Source: Alteromonas sp. 5E99-2
Lineage (GTDB): Bacteria; Pseudomonadota; Gammaproteobacteria; Enterobacterales; Alteromonadaceae
Length of the DNA: 64,000 nucleotides
Direction: 5' to 3'
Assembly: GCF_017368475.1 (NCBI RefSeq)
Contig: NZ_JAFNJE010000012.1
Location: 62,001 to 126,000, forward strand
Shown in pieces: positions 53,594 through 62,201 of the stretch (the first letter of the stretch is position 1; every line of letters begins with the position of its first letter). The notes under the pieces are model-generated. The model saw only the letters and a program-made list of their open reading frames with translations, was not told where the DNA came from and searched no databases. The position numbers were made by a program, and so were the translations under genes.

Positions 53594-55944
53594 TGCTTGG
53601 CGTTATTTCGCGTTACACAACATGGCTACACGGGCAGTGGCCCGCTGGCATTCCAGAAAAAATGCCACTCATAAACGCCGACGGTACAACAAACCTGCCG
53701 GGAACCTATATAGTAGGTGACTTAACTGGCGTACCGCTTTTAAAGTTTTCATCTGACACTGGTGCAAAAGCAGTAAAAGACATGCTGAGCGACGACACCT
53801 TTGTTCAACGTCAACAACAAGAGGATGTCTATGATGTTGTGATCATAGGTGGCGGTGTAAGTGGTTATGCAGCGGCGATAGAAGCAAAAGAAAACAACTT
53901 AAAGGCCCTTATTGTTGAAGCAAGTGAGCCTTTTTCAACGATTGCGAATTTCCCTAAAAATAAACCTATCTATACCTATCCAACTGATATGACACCATCA
54001 GGTGCATTGAAATTTGATACCGATGTATCGGTAAAGGAATCTCTGTATAGCCATTTGATCGAAAAGGTCAAAGATGCAGATATTCAGCCTAAAATAGCGA
54101 AAGCGTCAAAAATTAAAAAAGTCGCTGGTTTATTAAATGTAGAGCTAGAAGGTGAATCGGCATTAAAGGCTCACCGTGTTGTAGTCGCTATTGGCCGTTC
54201 AGGTAACTTTCGTAAGTTAGACGTACCGGGTTTTGAACTGGACAAGGTGGTAAACCGATTACACGACCCGAAAGCTTACGAAAACCAAGATGTATTGGTT
54301 ATTGGTGGAGGCGACAGTGCGTTGGAATCAGCTATTGCTACCGCAGAAGCCGGAGCTCAGGTAACTCTGGCCTATCGCAATGCCGAGTTTAACCGACCCA
54401 AAGCAGACAACATTGATAAAGTAAAAGCCCTAGAAGACGCTGGAAAGCTGTCTGTTTCAATGCAAACACAAGTCAGTGAAATTACGCCATCAGAGGTTGA
54501 ATTAACGCAAAACGGCGAAAAAAAACGTATTGCCAACAACATAGTACTATCTATGCTGGGTCGCGAAGCACCATTAGACTTTTTCCGTCGCAGCGGTATT
54601 AGTATTACCGGAGAAAGTACCCCAATGGGCTGGCTTTGGTTTGCCCTATTCATTGTATTTTGCATTGGCTTATACGACTGGAAAAACTTCGGCTTCATTG
54701 AAAACTTATGGGGTCAATCTCAGTTTCCGTATCAAATGAACAGCTGGGTATCGGGTTGGGGAGATTGGTGGAATAGCCAAGTAAACAACCGTACTAGCTT
54801 TGTGGGCGTGCTTGCGGTTTCAATGAAAAGTCGCTCGTTTTACTACACCTTATTGTATACCAGTGCCATTGGCTATTTTGGTTGGCGCCGAATAAAACGG
54901 CGTAAAACACCTTATGTAAAAAAACAAACTCTAACACTGTTTTTAGTACAGCTGTTCCCATTGTTTTTGCTACCTGAAATATTTCTTCCTTGGCTAGGAT
55001 ACTTGGGTGCCTACGACGTTGGCATAGGAAAAGTGGTAGCTGACCACCTGTTTCCTAGTTATGTATCTGCCGCTGATTTAGCTGCACACAACTGGCCTGA
55101 TTGGGGACACCCTCGCGCGTACTGGCATGCTTATGGTTTCATTCTCGCTTGGCCATTAAGTGTATGGAATGTGTTTAGTTCACACCCTATGACCGGAGGC
55201 CCACTTTACACTTGGATTGTAATTAGTGTTATTCAAACCTTTGTGATCATTCCCTTTATCGTGATCAAATGGGGTAAAGGCGCATATTGTGGCTGGTTGT
55301 GTTCCTGCGGTGCACTTGCAGAAACCATGGGTGATACGCAAAGACATAAAATGCCTCGTGGCCCCAAATGGAACAAGTTAAACATGTTAGGTCAGGCAAT
55401 ACTCGCCGTCGCCTTTGTTATGTTGTTCATACGTATTGGCGCGTGGATTGCTCCAGATAGCTGGATGAATACCAAGTTTGCTTTGTTCTTAGAAGGTAAA
55501 AATAGCAGCGGTTCAACAGTGAACCCTCTGAGCTGGAAATGGATCGTCGATATTCTATTAGGTGGAATATTAGGTGTCGGTTTGTACTTCAAATTTTCAG
55601 GAAGAACCTGGTGTCGGTTCGCATGTCCATTAGCGTCATTAATGCACATTTATGCGCGCTTTAGTCGCTTCAGAATTTTTGCAGATAAAAACAAATGTAT
55701 TAGCTGTAATGCCTGCACCAGTGTTTGTCATCAAGGTATCGACGTAATGAGCTTTGCCAATAAAGGCAAACCTATGCAAGACCCACAATGTGTTCGCTGC
55801 TCGGCCTGTGTATCTACTTGCCCAACAGGCGTACTGAATTTTGGTGAGGTCAACCGTCAAACCGGTGAAGTCATACGAATAGATAAAACGGCCGCAAGTC
55901 GAGTGCAAATGGCTGAAACCATTGAAATTCGCGAAGTATCTTAA
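53593..55944 (+). CDS. Flavoprotein fused to NapH/CcoG-like membrane polyferredoxin
   Basis: 783 residues, a fusion. Residues 36-56 (GTYIVGDLTGVPLLKFSSDTG) look like the FAD-binding end of a disulfide-oxidoreductase-like protein placed before, not after, the first GxGxxG (VVIIGGGVSGYAAAIEA, 82-98). The NAD(P)H site is VLVIGGGDSALESA (234-247). No CxxC redox pair is present, as in YpdA-like reductases. Helices at about 344-360, 445-465, 508-525, 540-558, 597-615 and 650-667 are joined to cysteine motifs C566, C570, C572 and C674, C678, then two complete 4Fe-4S clusters (C702-705-708-712 and C733-736-739-743). Electrons would pass from NAD(P)H through FAD to clusters at the membrane. The partner is unknown. 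Confidence 0.85.
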   Translation: MLGVISRYTTWLHGQWPAGIPEKMPLINADGTTNLPGTYIVGDLTGVPLLKFSSDTGAKAVKDMLSDDTFVQRQQQEDVYDVVIIGGGVSGYAAAIEAKENNLKALIVEASEPFSTIANFPKNKPIYTYPTDMTPSGALKFDTDVSVKESLYSHLIEKVKDADIQPKIAKASKIKKVAGLLNVELEGESALKAHRVVVAIGRSGNFRKLDVPGFELDKVVNRLHDPKAYENQDVLVIGGGDSALESAIATAEAGAQVTLAYRNAEFNRPKADNIDKVKALEDAGKLSVSMQTQVSEITPSEVELTQNGEKKRIANNIVLSMLGREAPLDFFRRSGISITGESTPMGWLWFALFIVFCIGLYDWKNFGFIENLWGQSQFPYQMNSWVSGWGDWWNSQVNNRTSFVGVLAVSMKSRSFYYTLLYTSAIGYFGWRRIKRRKTPYVKKQTLTLFLVQLFPLFLLPEIFLPWLGYLGAYDVGIGKVVADHLFPSYVSAADLAAHNWPDWGHPRAYWHAYGFILAWPLSVWNVFSSHPMTGGPLYTWIVISVIQTFVIIPFIVIKWGKGAYCGWLCSCGALAETMGDTQRHKMPRGPKWNKLNMLGQAILAVAFVMLFIRIGAWIAPDSWMNTKFALFLEGKNSSGSTVNPLSWKWIVDILLGGILGVGLYFKFSGRTWCRFACPLASLMHIYARFSRFRIFADKNKCISCNACTSVCHQGIDVMSFANKGKPMQDPQCVRCSACVSTCPTGVLNFGEVNRQTGEVIRIDKTAASRVQMAETIEIREVS

Positions 55945-55958
55945 GGTAAATTGAATTA

Positions 55959-56711
55959 ATGATTAATAGTTTGAAAGTTACAGCCGTTATTCCCGCTCTT
56001 AATGAAGAGGCCGCAATAGGCAAAGTTGTTGAACAGCTTTTAAATTTAAGTGTGCTTGAGCAACTTGAACCGCAAAAACTGATTGATGCCGTTGTAGTGT
56101 GTGATAACGGCTCTACCGATAGCACAGGCTTAGTCGCTGAAAACGCAGGAGCCCATGTTGTTAAACAGTCGATACCTGGTTACGGAAAGGCTTGCTTAAC
56201 CGCCCTAGCCGCCTTACCGAATAATACAGACATTGTGTTGTTTGTTGACGGTGATGACTCTTGCAAAATAGAACAAGCTGTCTCCCTGTTAAATGGTGTT
56301 GCCAATGGCGATGATTTAGCGATTGGTTCACGAACAATGGGTCATATGGAGTCTGGCGCACTGACTGTGCCTCAGCAATTTGGCAACTGGTTAGCGGCAA
56401 AGCTTATACGTTTTTTTTGGGGTGTTAGAATTACTGATTTAGGCCCTTTTAGAGCCATTAGGGCAGACACCTTACGCAAAATTAATATGCAAGACGAAGC
56501 CTTTGGTTGGACAGTAGAAATGCAAATTAAAGCCATTCAATATGGATGTGAAATGAATGAATACCCCGTTGATAGTAAAGTGCGCATTGGTCAATCTAAA
56601 ATTAGTGGCACAGTAAAAGGCACTATCGGCGCTGCAAAAGGCATATTGGGCACTATTTTTAAATTACGCTGGCGACAAAATGCGATGAACACAGCAGATA
56701 TTCAGGAGTAA
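55959..56711 (+). CDS. GT2 glycosyltransferase, dolichyl-phosphate-sugar synthase-like
   Basis: 250 residues. VTAVIPALNEEAAIGKVVEQL starts the GT-A fold, VVCDNGSTDSTGLVAENAG gives the nucleotide site, and VLFVDGDDSCKIEQA the DxD metal site near residue 93. KISGTVKGTIGAAKGI near the end is the family's closing loop seen in polyprenyl-phosphate sugar synthases. It lacks C-terminal membrane helices. It may charge a polyprenyl phosphate with the sugar that the GT87-like transferase uses. Its start is 14 bases after the redox gene. Confidence 0.84.
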   Translation: MINSLKVTAVIPALNEEAAIGKVVEQLLNLSVLEQLEPQKLIDAVVVCDNGSTDSTGLVAENAGAHVVKQSIPGYGKACLTALAALPNNTDIVLFVDGDDSCKIEQAVSLLNGVANGDDLAIGSRTMGHMESGALTVPQQFGNWLAAKLIRFFWGVRITDLGPFRAIRADTLRKINMQDEAFGWTVEMQIKAIQYGCEMNEYPVDSKVRIGQSKISGTVKGTIGAAKGILGTIFKLRWRQNAMNTADIQE

Positions 56712-56714
56712 CGA

Positions 56715-57563
56715 ATGATCTCTAACTTATACAAGCGCACCCTTTCTATCGCTTTGCTAATAGCAATATCAGTGACATTTATCATTGGTGTACAAGGTGC
56801 CCGATTACTTTACACCAGAACGGCTATTCCTATTCCTTATTTTCAACAAGCGTATGCGGGAAACAACGACACAATAAGTCATCAAAAATGGCAAACCATT
56901 TTAGACAATTACGTTGTTAAAGACGCATCTCAACATACTTATTTTAATTACGGCGGTGTATCTGAAGATCACGAGGATTTACTCAGCGAATACCTTGATG
57001 AAATGCAAGAAATCGACCCAACCCATTACAGTAAGGATGAACAGTTTGCGTACTGGGTAAACCTATATAACGCGGTGACCATCAGTTTAGTCGTTGACGA
57101 ATACCCTATAGATTCAATTAAAGAAATCGGCAGCCAAGTCAATTTGGGGCCTTGGGATGATATTGTGGTTGATGTTGGTGGCGAGTCTTTATCACTTAAC
57201 AATATTGAGCACGGTATTTTGAGACCTATTTTTTCAGATAATCGCGTACATTACGCGGTTAATTGTGCCAGTTTAGGTTGTCCAAATTTATCTCAAACTG
57301 CCTTCACAGCACAAAATAAAGAGCAACAATTACAAGCCGCGGCAATGCAATTTGTAAATTCGGATAAAGGCGCTGCCTTTATTGACGGAAAACTTGTGCT
57401 ATCCAATATCTATAATTGGTTTGCCCGTGATTTTGGCGGTTCCGAAGAAACCGTATTATCTCATTTAAAGCAATATGCGAACGAAGACCTTAAAGGGAAA
57501 CTCAACAACCACTTGGGTCCTATTGAATACAATTACGACTGGCAGTTAAATGACACAAAATAA
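56715..57563 (+). CDS. DUF547 membrane-anchored protein
   Basis: 282 residues. An N-terminal helix at about 10-30 anchors or exports it. The DUF547 core is clear: EQFAYWVNLYNAVTISLVV near residue 113, SLNNIEHGILRP near 175, VHYAVNCASLGCPNLS near 188 and NWFARDFG near 236. The conserved Cys in NCASLGCP suggests a thiol active site, but the function is unknown; DUF547 proteins are found with glycosyltransferase and redox genes in many bacteria. It overlaps the next gene by 14 bases. Confidence 0.88.
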   Translation: MISNLYKRTLSIALLIAISVTFIIGVQGARLLYTRTAIPIPYFQQAYAGNNDTISHQKWQTILDNYVVKDASQHTYFNYGGVSEDHEDLLSEYLDEMQEIDPTHYSKDEQFAYWVNLYNAVTISLVVDEYPIDSIKEIGSQVNLGPWDDIVVDVGGESLSLNNIEHGILRPIFSDNRVHYAVNCASLGCPNLSQTAFTAQNKEQQLQAAAMQFVNSDKGAAFIDGKLVLSNIYNWFARDFGGSEETVLSHLKQYANEDLKGKLNNHLGPIEYNYDWQLNDTK

Positions 57564-58227
57564 ACTATCCCCAACCCTGGTTATTTTTTGTAAGCGACCA
57601 TTAATAGGACAAGGAAAGCAGCGTTTAGCAGCGACTTTAGGCAAACCTATAGCGTTTGAATTAGCTAAACGCATGTTAGATTGTGCAATAGAAGATGCAA
57701 ACCATTGGCAAGGCGATGTTGTATTGGCAGTATCAAGTGAGGCAGATTCCGATTGGGCCGATAGCTTGATGCAGCGAGACTATAAAGTCATACCTCAGCC
57801 AAAAGGGAACTTGGGGCAACGTATAAACCAGTTAGACACAACACTTCGTACTTTAGGTCACCATTCCCTTGTATTTATCGGCACTGACGCCCCCATTTTA
57901 AACGACGATGATTATCAAACTATCATCCAACATTTATCGCAAAATGACTGTGCATTCAGTCCTGCAACTGACGGCGGTGTCACTATAATGGCAAATAAAA
58001 AACCTTGGCCCAATTTAACTCACCTCTCTTGGAGTACATCAACCCTTGGACATGAGCTATCCGACTTATGTAAACAACATTCTTGGTCCCAGGGGCTTAT
58101 TCGGGAAACCTACGATATCGATATAGAAGAAGATTTGCTTAAATTGAAATCTGCATTAGAAAATGACACCCGACCAGCAAGGAAAAAATTACTCAATGTA
58201 ATTACGTCGAATACTCCCGCAACATAA
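57550..58227 (+). CDS. DUF2064 (TIGR04282-like) nucleotidyl/glycosyl transferase
   Basis: 225 residues. FCKRPLIGQGKQRLAATLGKPIAFELAKRMLDCAIEDA, LGQRINQLDTTL and VFIGTDAPILNDDDYQTII (the DxP-like metal site) with FSPATDGGVTIMANK mark the DUF2064 family, a GT-A-like fold related to CofC. Automated labels tie it to arsenosugar synthesis, but no ArsM or ArsS gene is in this window, so I do not adopt that. It ends the seven-gene run; the hairpin at 58228 follows at once. Confidence 0.84.
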   Translation: MTQNKLSPTLVIFCKRPLIGQGKQRLAATLGKPIAFELAKRMLDCAIEDANHWQGDVVLAVSSEADSDWADSLMQRDYKVIPQPKGNLGQRINQLDTTLRTLGHHSLVFIGTDAPILNDDDYQTIIQHLSQNDCAFSPATDGGVTIMANKKPWPNLTHLSWSTSTLGHELSDLCKQHSWSQGLIRETYDIDIEEDLLKLKSALENDTRPARKKLLNVITSNTPAT

Positions 58228-58251
58228 GAGCTAGCCCAAGGGTTAGCTCTT
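58226..58251 (+). terminator. Hairpin terminator of the glycan/redox operon
   Basis: AAGAGCTAGCCC pairs with GGGTTAGCTCTT (one G-T pair) around a two-base loop right after the stop codon. There is no strong T run, but the position at the operon end supports a terminator role. Confidence 0.75.
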
Positions 58252-58481
58252 CATCGTTAATATTCCAATATGTCGCCTCGCCATATTTGCAAAAAACCAT
58301 GTTAAAAAGATAATGAAATGTAACAAAATTTCAAGCTGTACGTAAAATAATCAGAGCAAATAGAAAAACTTGTGCTTTTTGTAAGTTAATTACAGAAAAA
58401 ACTTTCATTTTTTGTTTTATCACTCATAATGATTTTAGCAACGCAGAAAAATATTGTTTTATTACACTTTTAGGAATCATT
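58252..58481 (+). promoter_or_regulatory. Upstream region of the first DUF3718 gene, with duplicated element
   Basis: No gene is seen here. From about 58383 the DNA resembles that before the second DUF3718 gene: GTAAGTTAATTACA, CTTTCATTTTT, a TCATAAT string and AACGCAGAAAAATATTGTTTTATTACAC before the start codon. Shared upstream DNA implies a common promoter and a duplicated unit. Confidence 0.6.
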
Positions 58482-58955
58482 ATGAAACTATCTACATTAG
58501 CTATCGCAATTACTTTTACCGTAGCGTCTGTTCAGGCAGTTGCTCAAAATGTTGTCCTTAAGCCAACTAACGACGACTTTGAAACTCAAGCTTGTTACAC
58601 AGCTGCAACTGAAGGCTATAGCGAAGCCAAAAGATTTATTCGCGGTAACGGTGTTAACTTTGAAAGCTTTAACGTCGCAGTAAAATGTAATGGCGTGACC
58701 ATAAAACAGTTCGCGAGACAATTCGCCGATAATCAAATTGATGAAAGCGCAATCGAACTAGCCCTTGTTGCTAAAGATACGGGTGATTCAGCTAAAGCCT
58801 GTATTGAAGCCATTGAAATTGGCGAAACACAAGCTAGAGCGAAGTATAGCCTCGAAGGCGAAGTTATCTTGTGTAATCACAGAGAAATTTCTGAATTCGT
58901 ACGTATATACGACTCTGAAAACATTGTTATTCGCAGTATTACTGAAGACGAATAA
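58482..58955 (+). CDS. Secreted DUF3718 protein, copy 1
   Basis: 157 residues. The signal peptide MKLSTLAIAITFTVASVQAVAQ ends near residue 22. The mature part has ACYTAATEGYSEAKRFI, FNVAVKCNGVTIKQFARQFA and a C-terminal EGEVILCNHREISEFV with cysteines that can pair (three or four Cys). This is a DUF3718-type repeat protein, a small periplasmic family of Alteromonadales. Function unknown. It is closely similar to the protein at 61620, and a TonB receptor lies between the two. Confidence 0.85.
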   Translation: MKLSTLAIAITFTVASVQAVAQNVVLKPTNDDFETQACYTAATEGYSEAKRFIRGNGVNFESFNVAVKCNGVTIKQFARQFADNQIDESAIELALVAKDTGDSAKACIEAIEIGETQARAKYSLEGEVILCNHREISEFVRIYDSENIVIRSITEDE

Positions 58956-58986
58956 TCACCTAATTAGTGATTTAAAAAAATTCTAG

Positions 58987-59013
58987 AAAGCCGCTTATTA
59001 AGCGGCTTTTTTT
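58987..59013 (+). terminator. Terminator after the first DUF3718 gene
   Basis: AAAGCCGCTT and AAGCGGCTTT form a perfect 10-base stem with a four-base loop and a long T run. It separates this gene from the siderophore receptor, which has its own Fur-type promoter. Confidence 0.95.
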
Positions 59014-59101
59014 ATACTCAACGTAATTATATTTTTCACAAAACCAATGTCACTTCCGTTCTTTTACTTCTATATTCAATTCAAGTTATGATATTATCAC
59101 A

Positions 59102-59120
59102 AATGACAATAATTATCATT
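59102..59120 (+). promoter_or_regulatory. Fur box upstream of the siderophore receptor
   Basis: AATGACAATAATTATCATT matches the inverted Fur consensus AATGATAATnATTATCATT in 18 of 19 positions (one T to C change, counting the n). It ends 26 bases before the start codon, where bound Fur with iron would block transcription. This supports iron-repressed expression of the receptor. Confidence 0.85.
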
Positions 59121-59145
59121 AACGTTTATATAGTAGTTTACATTT

Positions 59146-61323
59146 ATGAAAAGCACTCATCTCTTAAAATTCCCACTTGCAGTTATTGCGTTAAGCATTT
59201 CATCTGCCTATGCTCAAGACAAAGTAGATTCGGACATCAGCGAATCTGATGTCGAGCGTATTTCAGTAGTTGGGCAACCCTCAACGTTTGGCGCAACAAA
59301 ATCCAACATCGCATTACCAGAAACCCCTCGTTCCGTATCCATCATTTCCAGTGATGATTTTTTAGAAAGAGGAGCATTAGACTTAAGTGCAACTATCGAT
59401 TACACATCCGGTATTACGGGAAACGCATTTGGTCCATCGACTCGTTCAGATACCTTTAATATTCGTGGTTTAGATGCCCCTACCTACCAAGATAACTTAC
59501 AGGTTAACTTTGGCTTTAATAACAACACCCGTGCCGACGTATACACACTAGAACAAGTGGAAGTATTAAAAGGCCCGGCTTCTGTATTGTATGGGCAAGC
59601 AGCACCTGGTGGTATTATTAGTACTGTAAGCAAAGTCGCAAACGCAAGTCATTCAGGCAATGAGGTTGTGCTTACCGCAGGTAATAATGAACGTTACCAA
59701 GCGTCATTTGATGTGAGTTCTAGCCTAGGTGAAAATTGGACCGGAAGACTAGTTGGCGTATACCGTGAAAGTGGCACTCAAGTAGATTTTGTAGATGACG
59801 ACGCTATCGTTATTGCTCCGTCAATCACCTACGAAAACGACAGTACGACCATAACTGCTCTTATTAATTATACTGACAGAGAAAGTGATACGATTGCTCA
59901 ATTCTTACCAATTGCTGTAACTGGATGCCAATCGAGTGATGTCACCATTACGGGTTCAACCCTTTGTGAAACAGCCCCCACAGATGACGTAGATGCTTCC
60001 ACTTATGTTGGTGATCCCAACTTTAATCGTTTTGATAGTGAGTCAATTACAGTTAGTTTATTTGGTAGTCATGAATTTAACGACACCTTATCATTCGACG
60101 GCACCATTCGTTACCGTGACAATGAAGCAGATTATTTACAAACATGGATAACCTTTCCAGCAACCTTAGGTCTTCCTGATGGAACACCTCGAGTACTTCC
60201 AGATGGAACTGCTATCGCTCGTTCTTTTTTTGGTGGTCCAGCTGGCTCAGATCAATTTGCATTCGATTTTCGTTTAAACGCTGATTTTGCTACCGGTGAT
60301 TTTAATCACCAAGTGATTGCAGGTGTAAACTACCAAGATGTTGATACGTTCGCAGAGCAATCGTTTGCCGTAGCTTTTCCAAGTGCATTTAACATTTTCA
60401 ACCCTGTATATGATGGCAGTGAAATTCCAGATGAAAACGCATTCTTCGCTTTTGATTCGTCAGACAGTACGACAGCGTCAGATGTGTATTTAATCGATCA
60501 TATTACGATAAACAACTTGGTTTTGAATCTTGGTATACGGTATTCATCAGTAGATTCTGAAGATGGAACCAATGATCAATCTGATAACGAAACACCTATT
60601 TCAATTGGGGCTTTATATAAAACCGATATCGGTTTAAACCCTTATATTAGCTATTCAGAATCATTCCGTGCCACAGTGGGTACCGACGTCGCAAGCGGTA
60701 CACCTTTACTGCCAAGAACAGGCGAGCAATTTGAAGTTGGTTTTAAATACCAACCAAGCGGAAAAAACACCTATGTAACGGTTGCTTATTTTGACCTAGA
60801 AGAAGATAACCTAGTAGAGAGCGTTGCATTAGGAAGTATTCAGCCTGGCCTTTCTCTAACAAGTAAAGGTGTTGAAATAGAAGCTTTATTCAATGCTGGA
60901 GACTTCAGCTTCGATCTTGCATTACAAATTCAAGACGCAGACGAGGTTGATGAAGAAGGCGTTGAAACAACACTCAGAAGTTTACCAGACACGTCTGGTT
61001 CTCTTTGGTCAACATGGCGTCCAAGTGAAGGTCAGCTTCAGGGGTTAGAGCTCGGCTTTGGTGTTCGCTATGTAGGTGATAACGAAGACAGCGGTGTAAC
61101 ATTGTTACCTGGTGCTACAGAAGCGACTACATTTACTATAGAAACTGATGGATATACAGTGGTGGACTTCTTTGCCGCATACCAGTTCACAGATTCGCTC
61201 CGCGGCAATTTAAATGTGCGAAACCTAGGAAACAAAGAGTATATCGCAACTTGCTTAACCCGGGGTGATTGCTTTCCAGGTGAAGAACGTACAGTTGTTG
61301 CTAGCTTAGCGTATCAATTTTAA
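59146..61323 (+). CDS. TonB-dependent siderophore receptor
   Basis: 725 residues. The signal peptide ends at AYAQ (about 24). SDVERISVVGQPSTFG holds the TonB box, followed by the plug (LPETPRSVSIISSDDFLERGALDL, FNIRGLDAPTYQDN, EVLKGPASVLYGQAAPGGIISTVSK) typical of the ferric-siderophore group (TIGR01783). The barrel ends VVASLAYQF with a terminal Phe. DVNPYISYSESFRATVG-like and TYVTVAYFDLEEDNLVES barrel segments also match. A Fur box lies upstream. No siderophore synthesis genes are near, so it likely uses siderophores from other bacteria. Confidence 0.94.
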   Translation: MKSTHLLKFPLAVIALSISSAYAQDKVDSDISESDVERISVVGQPSTFGATKSNIALPETPRSVSIISSDDFLERGALDLSATIDYTSGITGNAFGPSTRSDTFNIRGLDAPTYQDNLQVNFGFNNNTRADVYTLEQVEVLKGPASVLYGQAAPGGIISTVSKVANASHSGNEVVLTAGNNERYQASFDVSSSLGENWTGRLVGVYRESGTQVDFVDDDAIVIAPSITYENDSTTITALINYTDRESDTIAQFLPIAVTGCQSSDVTITGSTLCETAPTDDVDASTYVGDPNFNRFDSESITVSLFGSHEFNDTLSFDGTIRYRDNEADYLQTWITFPATLGLPDGTPRVLPDGTAIARSFFGGPAGSDQFAFDFRLNADFATGDFNHQVIAGVNYQDVDTFAEQSFAVAFPSAFNIFNPVYDGSEIPDENAFFAFDSSDSTTASDVYLIDHITINNLVLNLGIRYSSVDSEDGTNDQSDNETPISIGALYKTDIGLNPYISYSESFRATVGTDVASGTPLLPRTGEQFEVGFKYQPSGKNTYVTVAYFDLEEDNLVESVALGSIQPGLSLTSKGVEIEALFNAGDFSFDLALQIQDADEVDEEGVETTLRSLPDTSGSLWSTWRPSEGQLQGLELGFGVRYVGDNEDSGVTLLPGATEATTFTIETDGYTVVDFFAAYQFTDSLRGNLNVRNLGNKEYIATCLTRGDCFPGEERTVVASLAYQF

Positions 61324-61338
61324 TATCAATCATCACAC

Positions 61339-61366
61339 AGGATGCCCCTTATATTTGGGGTATCCT
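61339..61366 (+). terminator. Hairpin after the siderophore receptor
   Basis: AGGATGCCCC pairs with GGGGTATCCT (one G-T pair) around an eight-base loop, 16 bases after the stop. Weak T run downstream (TATATTTAT). Confidence 0.65.
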
Positions 61367-61619
61367 ATATTTATGGTTACCTTATTCTCATTATCAATCC
61401 ACATCCAATACCCTTAATGAATGCGTTTTACGTTATTAAAGAAAACAAACTGTAAAAAACTTTCTAAAATTCATAACAAACCTTCTAAAAAACAATAAAA
61501 AAACCCAGAAATGTAATTTAATTACAAAATTTACTTTCATTTTTCTAAATTTAGGTCATAATACAACCATCAACGCAAAGAAATATTGTTTTATTACACA
61601 AATTCAATTGGGAACCATT
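61367..61619 (+). promoter_or_regulatory. Upstream region of the second DUF3718 gene, with duplicated element
   Basis: No gene is seen. The last 107 bases repeat, with changes, the region before the first DUF3718 gene, including AATTTAATTACA, CTTTCATTTTT and AACGCAAAGAAATATTGTTTTATTACAC before the start codon. It probably holds the promoter. Confidence 0.6.
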
Positions 61620-62084
61620 ATGAAATTACCTACATTAGCTATTGCACTTACTTTTACCCTAGTATCTGTTCAGGCAGCCGCTCAAGACGTGGTTCTTAAA
61701 CCAACTAATGACAACCTTGAAACTAAAGTTTGTTATACCGCAGCAACTGAAAGTTATAGCGCAGCAAAAAGACTTGTTCGCAGTAATGGTTTAAATTTCG
61801 AGCAGTTCAATGTTGGTGTAAAATGCAACGGTGTTAGTATTAAACAATTTGCAAATGAATTTGCTAACAACTCATCACAAGAAACAGCTAAAGCACTTGT
61901 TGCTAAGAATACTGACAATGCATCAAGAGCTTGCGTAGAAGCCATTCAAATTGGCGAAAAAGAAGCACTTGCCAAGTATAATCTTGAAGGCGAACTTGTG
62001 TTTTGTAATTTCAGAGAAATATCTGATTTCATTCGCAAATACGACTCTGAGAATGTTGTAATACGCGATATAGCTGAAGACTAA
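61620..62084 (+). CDS. Secreted DUF3718 protein, copy 2
   Basis: 154 residues, start ATG at 61620 (an ATG four codons upstream is also in frame). The signal peptide MKLPTLAIALTFTLVSVQAAAQ ends near residue 22. It aligns with copy 1 across its length (VVLKPTNDNLETKVCYTAATESYSAAKRLV, VGVKCNGVSIKQFANEFAN, FCNFREISDFIRKYDSEN), with the same Cys positions. Copy divergence is moderate, so the duplication is not recent. Function unknown; both may be secreted stress or surface proteins. Confidence 0.85.
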   Translation: MKLPTLAIALTFTLVSVQAAAQDVVLKPTNDNLETKVCYTAATESYSAAKRLVRSNGLNFEQFNVGVKCNGVSIKQFANEFANNSSQETAKALVAKNTDNASRACVEAIQIGEKEALAKYNLEGELVFCNFREISDFIRKYDSENVVIRDIAED

Positions 62085-62112
62085 TTCTCTGCAATTTATT
62101 CCCTTTAAAATT

Positions 62113-62140
62113 AAAGCCGTTTATTTAAACGGCTTTTTTT
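62113..62140 (+). terminator. Terminator after the second DUF3718 gene
   Basis: AAAGCCGTTT pairs with AAACGGCTTT around a short loop, with a long T run, the same design as after copy 1. The next gene's only convincing start lies 61 bases beyond it. Confidence 0.95.
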
Positions 62141-62201
62141 GCGGATCACCACGAATGCCTATACTTTGACTAGTTATGAATATCGTATATTATCCTCCTT
62201 T

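Noticed and set aside
57550-58227. Arsenosugar biosynthesis role for the DUF2064 gene and its operon
   Set aside because: The label is commonly given to this family, but neither an arsenite methyltransferase nor the radical SAM partner is found in the window.
58383-62140. A composite mobile element bounded by the DUF3718 repeats
   Set aside because: No transposase, terminal inverted repeats or target-site duplication is visible; simple gene duplication explains it.
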